DNA from: Plantago ovata
Taxonomy: Eukaryota > Streptophyta > Magnoliopsida > Lamiales > Plantaginaceae
Length of the DNA: 64,000 nucleotides
NCBI GenBank assembly: GCA_028274465.1
Contig: CM051456.1
Location: forward strand, 82,942,753 to 83,006,752
Direction: 5' to 3'
Of the stretch, positions 11,485 through 21,264 are shown one piece after another. The notes beneath the pieces were generated by a model. The model had not been told where the DNA came from. It saw only the letters and a list, made by a program, of their open reading frames with translations, and ran no database searches. A program made the position numbers and the translations under genes. Numbering within the stretch: position 1 is the stretch's first letter; each line of letters starts with the position of its first letter.

Positions 11485-13037
11485 AACTCCCCAAACCGAA
11501 CCTTTGCTTGTCCTCAAGCAACTAAGCTAGACTCTAATGCAAAAAACATGCAAGACACAAAATGGAGTCCCATGCCAAATAAAATGAACTAATCTACTGA
11601 ATCTATCAAATAACATATGAACAAAAACCATATAAATCAAAGCATGAATATAGGTTGAAGAATACCTCGATTGACTTATACACATCCACATAAGCACTTA
11701 TGTCAAGACAAGATAGTCTCTCGTAACATTCTCTACCTGGACCTAGTCAGTGACGACGTAATGAAGCATGCTAAGATACGAATGGTTGTCCCGTGCCTAT
11801 GAAACTGAAGACTTACTGCTGTTCCACCATGTTAAGACTTTTCCTCAAAAGAGGTCGAACCAGTACTGGCTCTCATCAAACGAAGGAGGGTTCCCTACAA
11901 AAGATAACACTCCCCTATTCTACCCATCTCTCAAGTAAAGTCTTAAGCTATTCACCACTTCCTGAATGGCAGGACGAGGGTGGTCTAGAACAGATGACGC
12001 TCAAGATAAAAAAGATGAAAAATAGAAAAACACGATTACGAACATTACAAAAATGGAAAAGACTCAACACTTTGCTAAACTACTATTTGGCTTTTCTTTT
12101 TTGGACCCTTCTTTGCTTTTTTGGGGTCTTCTCTTTTTTCTTTCCAGATTCTTTTTTTCTTTTTCTTTTTCTCTTTTTTTCTGGAAATTTTTTTTTTCTT
12201 TCTTTTCGATTTTTTTTCTAGCCAGCAGTAGCATAACAAAGAGGGAACCAAAATGACTCACACGATTTCCCCAAACCCATTTGAAAGAATAGGTTGGAGT
12301 ACAAAATTTACGGAAAAGGAAAAACAAACTCACGATACGGAAATGAAAAACAGAAACAAGTCTATGATGGTGTAACCCCCTCCCCAAACCTATTCGGAAG
12401 AACAACCTCACACTACCTCCTTCCTAGGCATTTAGCAATCTCAAAGCATGTTGAAGACTTGTTGCCTCTTAGGTACATAATTACTCGGGAAACAACCATA
12501 AGACCATAACATGCATCATCCTATTATAAAGGCCTTCGTGAACCGCAGTAGAGAAAACACCACTAAGTGATGTCGAGACTACCATGCTTAACTAAGTGCA
12601 ATACATAAATGTGAAAAGCCAAGCGAGAAAAACCTCAAACAAATTCATAGAGATGAAGCATACGATTAATGGCATAGTTAGTTGATCTACCCAATAAAAA
12701 AGTTCAAAAAATTCGGCAATAAACTCGATATAAAACATTCAAGACTATCCTAGGAAAGCAGTAACGTGCAAATGCAAAAAATTTCACGAGTTTATCATAA
12801 GCAAGATAAGTATAGAGATAACCAGCGATAACCTCCTCCCCGAACCTGAACGTCGTCGCTCGTCCTGAACGTCGAAAGTGGATCCAAGGTGAGAGCTAAT
12901 GCTTGTATAAGTGACCTATAATACTCAATCAAACTCGTGAGATAAAATCTAAAGCGGTAAAGAAAGCGATAAAATCTCCGGGTTTTGTCCCGGATAGCGC
13001 CATTGTTTAAAGTCTTTGACTCGACTCCTGTCCGCGC
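11485..13037 (-). other. 3' non-coding region and polypurine tract of gypsy B
   Basis: The minus-strand polypurine tract is at 11485-11502 (GGTTTGGGGAGTT read on minus). Further in lies a low-complexity tract at about 12100-12222, T-rich on plus and therefore purine-rich on the element's sense strand. Near it are copies of the hairpin plus TTTGGGGAGG motif (about 12268-12297 and 12375-12400). A stem-loop CCGGG-6-CCCGG sits at 12978-12993, just after the gag stop. No gene is seen. The layout matches the ends of A, C and D. Confidence 0.75.
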
Positions 13038-14813
13038 CTATCTCTTCTTTCTGCGGGTACTAGACTTCCCCTTCATCGATCTCCTCTCCATGCCACGAAC
13101 CTGTGAATAAGAAAGAATATAGGCTGCAAGACCACAGTAGTGAGTAGTGAAAGAATTATCAGGCGGATCAGGTGGATCATATATGGCTTGCAACACATGT
13201 TGCTTGCCTTCCACTTCAATAGTGCAAGTTCTTTGGCAGATGTCCATCACGGAGCGTAGCTTAGTCAAGAACGTTCGTCCCAAGAGAATGACATCCCCCG
13301 TCCCAGGTGCAGACGCCGGCATAACTACAAAATTGGTGTATACAGATGCTTCACCAATCTTGACCAACACATTTTTCACAACGCCTTCGGGTCTCACAAA
13401 GGATCCATCCGCCAGTTGCACAATATCCCTATGGTCAGATAGTTTTCCAAGGTTACTCTTCTCAAACACATTCAAAGGGAGCACGTTCGAGTAAGATCCC
13501 GTGTCTAGTGTGGCACGGACATCTTCAAGTTCGGCAATCCCAACCTTAACATCGAAACTTTGAGGGAGTGGCTCGGGATTCTCTTGCTTCTTTCCACTCT
13601 CATCAGTACCAAGGTCCTTCTCTTCTTCCTTGGCTAGTGGAGGCTCTTCATCCTTGTAACACTCGCACTTAGCAACTTGCTTAATGGTGATTTCCACTAG
13701 TTGATCTCCCACCAAGTTGATCGACATGGACCTCTCAGTGCTGCTATGTAACTTCCCTTGCTCTCTACTAGCTCTAGCTTCCAATTGATCCAGACGAGCA
13801 TTGATCTTTGCCGAATCCTCCTCGTATCTCTTCAAAAACACTTGGGTGAAATCCACCAATTTCTGTAAATTATCCATGAGAGTTGCTGACTTGGATTTAG
13901 ATGCTTCGTCCTTAGGAGTAGGATTACTACGGTTTCCCAAGTGAACATCTTCTCGTGCTAGATCTGATCGACACATATGAGCCCCATGCCCATAATTCTT
14001 GCACACCCTACATACCTCGTTGGAGAGAGAAGTTCCGATTAGGCCACTTAGAGCTTGCCTCATCTGATTGGCGAAACCTTCGAACCTATCGCCACTCACA
14101 CCATTCACTTCATGCATTGGGATCTCCTGGTTTGGTGGGGCCTCAGGTCCACGCCTTCTAACCATTGCTCTTGGATCCTTGGATTGAGATCCTTTAGCAA
14201 TCCTTTCGAAACACGCCCACACATCCTCGGCGGTCTCTTCCCAGATAGTACCACGGCATTGGAAATCCACCACCTGTTGACTCTCATATGTGAGTCCATT
14301 GTAGAAGTGCTGGACAAGATCAGGAAGCCCAAAACCATGGTGTGGACACTTGTGCATGAGGTCCTTGAACCTCTCGAAAGCGGTGTAGATGGTCTCATTA
14401 TAGTCCTGTTTGAATCCTGTGATTTGCGCCTTAAGCGCGGTAGTCAATGTGTGAGGAAAGTATTTCTCCATAAAAGCAGAATACACCTTGTCCCAGGTGT
14501 CTAGTGATCCGGCTTCCAGAGAGCTTAACCATGCCTTGGCTTTATCACCAAGCCCCAAAGCAAAAACCTTCATCCTTAGCTCATCGTCCGTTATCCCTGC
14601 TCCGGGCCTTGGAAGATTGTTGATAAAGTCGTCAATATCATTCAGGTATCCCATAACATCTTCCCTAGCCAACCCATAGAACCTCGGGAGTTGCTTGTAC
14701 ATGCAACTTTTGATTTCCAAATCTCGAGTTGCAGCAGAAAGAACAATAGTTGGACCTCTCATCAGTGCTTTGTTGGGTTGAACCCATGATTTCAAAAGTG
14801 GGCGAGCCATCAC
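13038..14813 (-). CDS. Gypsy B gag-protease ORF, open over 591 codons
   Basis: Gag core at residues 1-200 (LARPLLK-like start, RFYGLAREDVMGYL, FMEKYFPHTL, CPHHGFGLPDLVQHFYNGL). CCHC knuckle at C268, C271, H276 and C281, in the spacing CX2CX4HX4C. A charged, helix-prone linker runs about 310-400. A retropepsin follows with the active-site D437-T438-G439 and the later flap and ILLGRTFL-type strand. It ends in a basic tail. Length is that of gag plus PR only; full Ty3/gypsy polyproteins are more than twice as long. It is the only gag in the window that looks whole. Replication would need RT and integrase from another element. Confidence 0.88.
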   Translation of the reverse strand: MMARPLLKSWVQPNKALMRGPTIVLSAATRDLEIKSCMYKQLPRFYGLAREDVMGYLNDIDDFINNLPRPGAGITDDELRMKVFALGLGDKAKAWLSSLEAGSLDTWDKVYSAFMEKYFPHTLTTALKAQITGFKQDYNETIYTAFERFKDLMHKCPHHGFGLPDLVQHFYNGLTYESQQVVDFQCRGTIWEETAEDVWACFERIAKGSQSKDPRAMVRRRGPEAPPNQEIPMHEVNGVSGDRFEGFANQMRQALSGLIGTSLSNEVCRVCKNYGHGAHMCRSDLAREDVHLGNRSNPTPKDEASKSKSATLMDNLQKLVDFTQVFLKRYEEDSAKINARLDQLEARASREQGKLHSSTERSMSINLVGDQLVEITIKQVAKCECYKDEEPPLAKEEEKDLGTDESGKKQENPEPLPQSFDVKVGIAELEDVRATLDTGSYSNVLPLNVFEKSNLGKLSDHRDIVQLADGSFVRPEGVVKNVLVKIGEASVYTNFVVMPASAPGTGDVILLGRTFLTKLRSVMDICQRTCTIEVEGKQHVLQAIYDPPDPPDNSFTTHYCGLAAYILSYSQVRGMERRSMKGKSSTRRKKR

Positions 14814-14943
14814 AAGACCTGAATATCTGTGACAAGCTAGGAAAGGAGTATCAGAGATAGATTAAATAGGAAAACTAAAACTAATAGAATTAGGAATTGA
14901 ATGCTGAAAATATAAACAAGTTAAACAAAAAAAAGGAGTATAG

Positions 14944-14961
14944 TCCCCGGCAACGTCGCCA
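14944..14961 (-). other. Primer binding site of B, tRNA-Asp type
   Basis: Read on minus, TGGCGACGTTGCCGGGGA lies three bases inside the right LTR. It is a near-perfect complement of plant tRNA-Asp and fixes the element orientation as minus. Confidence 0.9.
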
Positions 14962-14964
14962 ATT

Positions 14965-16281
14965 TGATGAACGCGCTGGTGTCGTGTTCCAACACGAACG
15001 AATCAAATAATATTTGTAATTAAGCCAAAGGCAATCCACAACTACAACGAAAACCGTAGTGTAGCAGTAGAATGACTCGAGTGTCGTTCTCTCAGGACTA
15101 TAACTAGCTTTATCTATTTAACAAGGAAATATAAACAGCAGACAGATAGCAAGGGGTTTTTCTAACAGATAATGGAGATTGGTGATAGTATGATCCTTCA
15201 AAGCATAACGGGTCGATAATCATGCATAAATTCCTCGGTCTTGCATAGAGATCTTTGAATCAATCTAGTGTCCTGTTGCAAATATTAAGCACTACGAAGA
15301 TAACTGGTCTGACAAGTCAATCACTATTGTCCTATTGTGTTCCGTAATTATTCAACAATACGAAGATAAACTCCCGAACAGGTCGACAAGTGTCCAATTG
15401 TGCATAATAATTAATACAACATACGAGAATTTAGGCTGTGCCTGATCAACGAAATAAAGCAATGACACGGAGTATAATGCGCGATATAGCCATTAGCATG
15501 ATTATCTTCCCTTCGCTAAGAATTCACATACTACCACCAACGATAAGTTTATCTACTCATAATAGGCATGCAATCAACAGAAATCATAGAAGAAAACATA
15601 TTGAAAGATATATAAAATAAGTAGATTAAACTGTAAGATACAAGTTACCGAAGGTTGTAAATCTCCGAAGAATTGCGATCCTACGAGCTCCAATCCGCTA
15701 TGAAAAAGTATCCCCTAAGCTACGGAACTCCCAGGACAGGCCCCGGGAAGTTCCTACCTAAAACTATAGAGAGAGGTGAGAAAGTAGGTCTGGAAAGATA
15801 TGATTTTCGGAGAAAACTGAGCAACTATATATAGGCCCCGAAATACTGTGGGGCGGTTCGCCCCACACCCGCGGCGGTTCGCCCGGTGTGCGGCGGTTCG
15901 CCCCACGTCTGGGGCGGTTAGCACCAGAGAAAATTTCGCGGAATTCCGCGTTTTCGACGCGTTTTTGGATTTCTTCCCCTTTTCGGACTCGGTTTCTGAC
16001 TTCTAGTGGCCTTCTGACCTCCAAATTCGACCCCTAGACTCCAAATCCTATCCGGAAACATTCAGATACTCCAAATAGGCTTCTGGAACACCAATTCCTT
16101 GTCAACTTCAATATAATTGCCCGGAAATCCTCGATTTTCAGCCAAAACCTGTAAAATGCAAACTAAAGGGAAACGTGACACTATTCTAATAAAATGCACT
16201 AAAATATAGCTAAATTAACATAGAGGATAGCTAAAATAGGTGAAAAGGACTCAGATGAAGGTGTAAAATACACATTCATCA
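14965..16281 (-). repeat. 5' LTR of gypsy B, with promoter
   Basis: 1317 bp, the same length as its partner. The TATA box TATATATA is at 15826-15833. The four-unit cluster of GGCGGTTCGCC-type palindromes is at 15848-15927, upstream in the element's sense. Both B LTRs carry four units, unlike the LTR pairs of A and C. Confidence 0.9.
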
Positions 16282-16680
16282 GAGCATAAGGCTATTGTGC
16301 AATTGGCGGATGGATCCTTTGTGAGACCCGAAGGCGTTGTGAAGAACGTATTGGTCAAGATTGGTGAAGCTTCTGTGTACACCAATTTCGTAGTTATGCC
16401 GGCTTCTACACCTGGAATGTGGGATGTTGTTCTCTTGGGGCGAACGTTCTTGACTAAACTACGCTCCGTGATAGACATCTACCGAAGGACTTGCACGATT
16501 GAGGTGGATGGCAAGCGACATGTGTTGCGAGCCATATTTGATCCACCTGATCACTTCAATGCTTCTCACACTGTTAACTACTGTGGTCTTGCTGTCTATG
16601 TTCATTCTTATTCACATGTTCGTGGCATGAGGAGAAGATCCATGAAGGGGAAGTCTAGTACCCTCAAAAAGAAGAGCTAG
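16282..16680 (+). pseudogene. Gypsy A protease, second part after the B insertion (fossil)
   Basis: This continues the A retropepsin: IVQLADGSFVRPEG, VLVKIGEASVYTNFVVMP and VVLLGRTFLTKLRSV, then a basic tail ending near 16680. The first five bases are the right copy of the B target duplication. No RT follows it. Confidence 0.85.
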
Positions 16681-16724
16681 GCGCAAGGAGGAGTCGAGTC
16701 AAAGACAATAAACAATGGCGCTAT

Positions 16725-16750
16725 CCGGGAGGCAACCCGGAGTTTTTTAT
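16725..16750 (+). other. Conserved stem-loop after gag-PR in gypsy A
   Basis: CCGGG (16725-16729) pairs with CCCGG (16736-16740), and a T-run follows. It lies about 45 bp after the gag-PR stop, within a GGCGCTATCCGGGAGGCAAC context typical of Athila/Tat elements. B (12978-12993) and C (near 37471-37490) keep the stem. B has a different loop. Possible roles are RNA packaging or transcript control. Confidence 0.55.
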
Positions 16751-17491
16751 CGCTTTTTTACTACTTTTTTGCATGCATTCATACATTGAACAATTTGCTT
16801 TTCATATGTGAATTTTTTCGTCTCTGTCTCGTATGTGCTTATGTTTGTGTTTGAGTGAACTTTTTCGAGTGGTTTTATGAGTAAAATGGTTTTCGGGGAT
16901 TAAAAAACCGCATTTTTTGGATGTTTCGTCTCCCCACCTCAGGAGGTGGGGGGCGAATCGCCCCACGAGTTCTGAAGATTAAAAACGGGAGAAAACTCCC
17001 TTTCTCCTCATTTTCTTCATCTTCTTCACTTCTTACTCCACAAAATCCGAAAAAATCGAAAATTCTTCAATCTTTCATAAAATCTTCAATCTTCCATCAA
17101 ATTTTGTGTGCTTTAGCTTCAATCGAAGCCCATTACGTTCTCTTGTATCTTCACATGAACCCTAATTTTTCAAATTTGGGGGTTTTCTGATTTGTGCTTC
17201 AATTAAGCTTATATGATGTATGGGTAGGTTGTTTGTGTGATTAGAAACGTTATTCACTATCAATTGCATGCTCAATTATGCTTGGATTGTTGGTTTGAGA
17301 ATTTGGCTACTAGATGTCTTTATCTTGTTATGCAATGTATCTTTTCTTCGATTCCATACATATGATTGTGTTTACTGATGTAATAATGATGGATATGATG
17401 GTAGAATGCATAATTGTTGAGTATGAGGATATATGATGCTAGAATTTTCGCTACTATGGTATGAATTGAGCCTTATTATTTAGGTTATTGG
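16751..17491 (+). other. Non-coding stretch between gag-PR and ORF2 of gypsy A, with a gene-leader look
   Basis: It contains one GC palindrome region (16938-16965, with GGGGGCGAATCGCCCC). A TC-rich stretch follows (about 16995-17110, TTTCTTCATCTTCTTCAC-like) that resembles a plant 5' untranslated leader. From about 17130 it is AT-rich and intron-like, running to a TTGCTGTTTGTAG/GAACC junction near 17680-17690. The corresponding part of C is much shorter. A captured host leader with intron is one reading, a family-specific insertion another. Confidence 0.4.
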
Positions 17492-18494
17492 TTGTCTAGC
17501 ACGAGCGTAATGCGATATGTACATGTCGAAATTATTTTGGTGTGTTGCATATTAGTAGCTAGATTAGACATTGAGGATTTGCGGAGTTTGATCGTTGATT
17601 TTATCACTCGTGTGTTTCGCTCTTACATTAGCATATGCATGAGTCAAGTTTTTGTGTCATACGAGGTACTAATTGCTGTTTGTAGGAACCATGCCACAAA
17701 GGGAGAGGAGCACTCCCGTTTGGATAATATGAAGTATTGGAGGGGGATCGATTACAACCATGTCAAGGAGAGTGATCTCGTTAGAGGTACGTTCGAGCCA
17801 CGGACTCTTGCAGCAACGTCGCGGTTTATCCAAAAGGAGGAGCGAGAATCCACCAGGAGTGAGCACTCTTATGTATATTCATACACCACCGAAGGGATTG
17901 AAACAAATATTACGTCAACAATCTGTCACAAGGACTACAAGGTTCGAGTGAATAGGAAGGTACCGCGACGACCTCACCACAACGGATTCAACCTTGAGTC
18001 GACAGTGGTGATGAAGTTCCGAATCGCTAGGTTGATTCCAAAACATAATGACATGGACACCCAGCCCCTCTTAGGGGTTCCCCTCGACTGCCTCTAAAGG
18101 GAGCGCCATATAGACACCGGGGGCATCAACCGTAGAGAATGTGGTCGGCATTGAAAAAAATGGAAGAAGACCTCTGAGTATCCGAGCAGCTTAATGTAAC
18201 CTCCTCGGGGTGTAAAACGTTGGAGAGGGAGGCTCTAATACCGCTGCTCTTTCCCCTTCAACAGTTCACAACCTATTGGAGAGATACCGAGTGGAAGATT
18301 CCATAACTGCGACGGCCAATCTTGAGGATTCTCTTCGACAATGCAACTCTACTAGTGATGATGGTGGTGACAGTAGTGACAATGAAGACAATAGGGACAA
18401 TAAGGATGCCATGAATACTGGTGGAGGAGTTGGTCCTATCCGATCTATTAATGGAACTACCACCACCACCACGAGCTCCGATGATCACCAATAA
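17492..18494 (+). pseudogene. Gypsy A second ORF region of unknown function
   Basis: From about 17690 the coding sense is conserved with C (36108-36864, minus). Shared blocks are KYWRGIDYNHVKESDLVRG, DGFNLEST/NGFNLEST, LIPKHNDM and LLGVPLDCL. A later block has ERYRVEDSITATANLEDSLRQCNS and an acidic, Asp/Asn-rich end. The part before 17690 has no match in C and may be non-coding. I recognise no domain: no RT, integrase, zinc finger or membrane segment. B lacks it. It could be a remnant of a lost ORF of an ancestor or a captured gene. The region is broken. Confidence 0.5.
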
Positions 18495-20055
18495 GGCCCC
18501 TCGAGCAGTCTCAATACCTTACATCCAGCATACTCAGCCGACCGAGGCCAAACCACGCGGTAACATCTAGTATCACATCTTATTTCCTCATTTTCTTACT
18601 GCTAGGGACTAGCTTTAAATTCATGAGGGGGGATGGGATTTAAGTGAACTAGTGTTGTTAGTTTGGAGCTTGGGATTGGAAGGTTGAGTATAGTACCTTG
18701 CATGTTTATCCGTCTGCATTTGCATTTGCACGTTTACTGCTTTCTTAGTTTTTAGTTGCATACACTACATTCATCCTAGGATAGTCTTGCATGTTTTATG
18801 TGGAGTTTATTGCCTAATTTTTTGACCTTTTTTATTGGGTAGATTAACTAATTATGACATTAATCATATGCTTCATCTTTATGAATTTATTTGAGGTTTT
18901 TCTCGCTTGGCTTGTCACATTTATGTATTACACTTAGTTGAGCTTGGTAGTCTCGACATCACTTAGTGGTGTTTTCTCTACTGCGGTACACGAAGGACTT
19001 TATAATAGGATGATGCATGTTAGGGTCTTATGGTTGTTTTTCCGAGTAATTATGTACCTAAGAGGCAACAAGTCTTCACCTTGCTTTGAGATTGCTAAAT
19101 GCCTAGGAAGGAGGTAGTGTGAGATTGTGTGATCTTTTGTTTGCAATCTATTCTTTCGAATAGGTTTGGGGAGGGGATTACGCTATCATTAGACTTGTTT
19201 TTCAAGTTTTAGTGTGTGTTGTGAGTTTATTTTTCTTTTTCGTAAATTTATACTCCAACCTATTCTTTCGAATAGGTTTGGGGAGGTCGTTTGTGTGTCA
19301 TTGTTTCTTTTTTGTGCTACTGCTGGCTAAAAAAAATAGAAAAAAAAGAAAAAGAAAAATTCCAGAAAAAAGAAAAACAAAAAAACTGGAAAAGAAAAAA
19401 AAAAGAAAAAAAAAAAGAAAAGACCCCCAAAAAAAAAAGCAAAGAAGGGTCCAAAAAAGAGCCAAAAAGCAGTTTAGCAAAGTGTTGTGTCTCATTTTCC
19501 AATTCTTGTAATGTTCGTAATCGTGTTGTAATTTTCTATCTTTTCTTTTTGTTTGAGTGTCATCTGTTCTAGACCACCCTTGTCCTGCCATTCAGGAAGT
19601 GGTAAATAGATTAAGGCTTTGCTTGAGAGATGGGTAGAATTGGGGAGTATTATCTTTTTTAGGGAACCCTCCTTCGTTTGATGAGAGCCAGTATTGGTTC
19701 GACCTCTTTGAGGAAAAGTCTTAACTTGGTGAACAGCAGTAAGTCCTCAGTTTCATAGGCACGGGACAACCATTCGTATTTTAACATGATTCATTACGTC
19801 GTCACTGACTAGGTCCAGGTAGAGAATGTTACGAGAGACTATCTTGTCTTGACATAAGTGCTTATGTGAATGTGTATGAGTCAATCAGGCATTCTTCAAC
19901 CTATATTCATGTTATGATTTGTATGGTTTTTGTTCATATGTTTTTTGATGGATTCAATAGATTAGTTCATTTCATTTGGCACGAGACTCCATTTTTTGTG
20001 TTGCATTATTTTTTGTATTAGAGTCTAGCTTAGTTGCTTGAGGACAAGCAAAGGT
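18495..20055 (+). other. 3' non-coding region of gypsy A
   Basis: No credible gene. Notable parts: a purine-only-like tract (about 19325-19440, A-rich with scattered G), and two copies of a hairpin directly joined to a polypurine-like motif (19148-19176 and 19259-19288, CCTATTC/GAATAGG stem then TTTGGGGAGG). The region is collinear with the 3' regions of B, C and D, so it is a family-conserved part. Lysine-rich ORFs across the A-rich tract are composition artefacts. Confidence 0.7.
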
Positions 20056-20070
20056 TCGGTTTGGGGAGTT
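20056..20070 (+). other. Polypurine tract of gypsy A
   Basis: TCGGTTTGGGGAGTT lies directly before the 3' LTR. It is shared in reverse orientation with B (11485), C (34507) and D (62497). Confidence 0.8.
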
Positions 20071-21264
20071 TGATGAACGTGTATTTTACACTTTCATTCG
20101 AGTCTTTTTCACCTATTTTAGCTACCCTCTATGTTAATTTAGCTATATTTTAGTGCATTTTATTAGAATAGTGTCACATTTCCCTTTAGTTTGTATTTTA
20201 CAGGTTTTGGGTGAAAAATGAGGTTTTCCGGGCAATTATATTGAAGTAGACAAGGAATTGGTGTTCCGAAGGCCTATTTGGAGTATCTAGAAGATTCCGG
20301 GTAGGATTTGAAGTCTAGGGGTCGAGTCTGAAGGCTAAAAGGTCACTAGAAGGCAAAAACCGAGTCCGAAAAGGAAAAGAAATCCAAAAACGCGTAAACA
20401 ACCGACTGGAGGTCCCGGGCGAGTCGCCCGGGACGTGGGGTGAATCGCCCCACACCAGGCGAATCACCCGGTGTGTGGGGCGAGTCGCCCCACACCTGCC
20501 GAATCACTATATATAGTTGCTCAGTTTTCTCCGTTTTTGATACTTTCCCAGACCTTTTCTCTCACCTTTCTCATTAGTTTTAGGTAGGAATTCTCCAGAG
20601 CCTGTTCTAGGGATTCTTAGCTTAGGAGATACTTTTTCTTAGCGTTTTGGAGCTTGTAAGATCGCGATTCTTCGGAGATTGACAACCTTCGGTAACATTG
20701 TATGTTAAATTTTTTCTATTTATATATATTTATCTTTCAACATGTTCTCATTCAATCTTGCTATGATTTATGTTGATTGCATTACATCTATGAGTAGCTA
20801 AACTTCTCGTTGGTGATAGTATGTGATTTCTTAGCGAAGGGTTAATAATTATGCTAATGGCTATAACGCGCATTAGACTTTGAGTTATTACTTTATTTCT
20901 TTGATCTATCTAAAACCTCTATCTTCGTAGTGTTTAATTATAACGAACACAATTGGATAATTCATTGATCAAAGATCTCTATGCAAAACGATCGGGTACT
21001 TCATGCATGATTATTAACCTGCTATGCTTTGAATGATCATACTATCACCAACCTCCATTATCTGATAAGAAAAACCTTTGCTAAGTAGTTTGCTGATTTT
21101 ATATTCTTAAGTTAGATTAGATAAAGCTAGTTATAGTCCTTAGAGATCGACACTCGAGGTTATTTTACTGCTACACTACGGTTTTCGTTGTAGTTGCGAA
21201 TTGCCTTTGGCTGAATACAAATTTATTTGATCAATTAGAATCTGACAAAAATTGCGGTTCATCA
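20071..21264 (+). repeat. 3' LTR of gypsy A
   Basis: 1194 bp, TGATGAACG to CATCA, followed by the CCTAC target duplication. Four palindromes lie at 20414-20494, before the TATA at 20508-20515. The 5' LTR has only two, and this accounts for most of the length difference between the pair. Confidence 0.92.

Larger units (their letters stand above)
10168..16281 (-). mobile_element. Gypsy element B (gag-PR only), nested in A
   Basis: 6114 bp in reverse orientation. LTRs at 10168-11484 and 14965-16281 are both 1317 bp, and the target duplication is GAGCA (10163-10167 and 16282-16286). The primer site (tRNA-Asp type) lies at 14944-14961 and the polypurine tract at 11485-11502, both read on the minus strand. 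The only coding region is an open gag-PR frame of 591 codons. There is no RT, integrase or second ORF. I count about 31 differences between the LTRs by eye (about 2.4%), or roughly 0.9 million years at 1.3e-8. The element looks structurally whole for a non-autonomous type. Its LTR differs enough from A and C to be a separate subfamily. Confidence 0.92.
7100..21264 (+). mobile_element. Gypsy element A (Ogre/Tat/Athila type, gag-PR only) inserted in S1
   Basis: Seen: LTRs at 7100-8261 and 20071-21264, both starting TGATGAACG and ending CATCA; a target duplication CCTAC at 7095-7099 and 21265-21269; a tRNA-Asp primer site at 8265-8282; a polypurine tract just before 20071; gag and protease coding on +; and a second ORF region at 17490-18494. 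No RT, RNase H or integrase is present. Gypsy B lies inside it (10168-16281). Without B it is about 8 kb. By eye the first 310 bases of the LTRs differ by about 2.6%, which suggests roughly a million years at 1.3e-8 per site per year. The ends are complete but the coding part is broken. Confidence 0.9.

Noticed and set aside
10641-15620. Matching short ORFs at 10641-10832 and 15438-15620
   Set aside because: They are the same bases of the two gypsy B LTRs and show no domain or start context.
19212-19591. Lys-rich ORFs on plus and Phe-rich ORFs on minus
   Set aside because: They read through the purine-rich tract of gypsy A. Similar ORFs appear at the same place in B, C and D.
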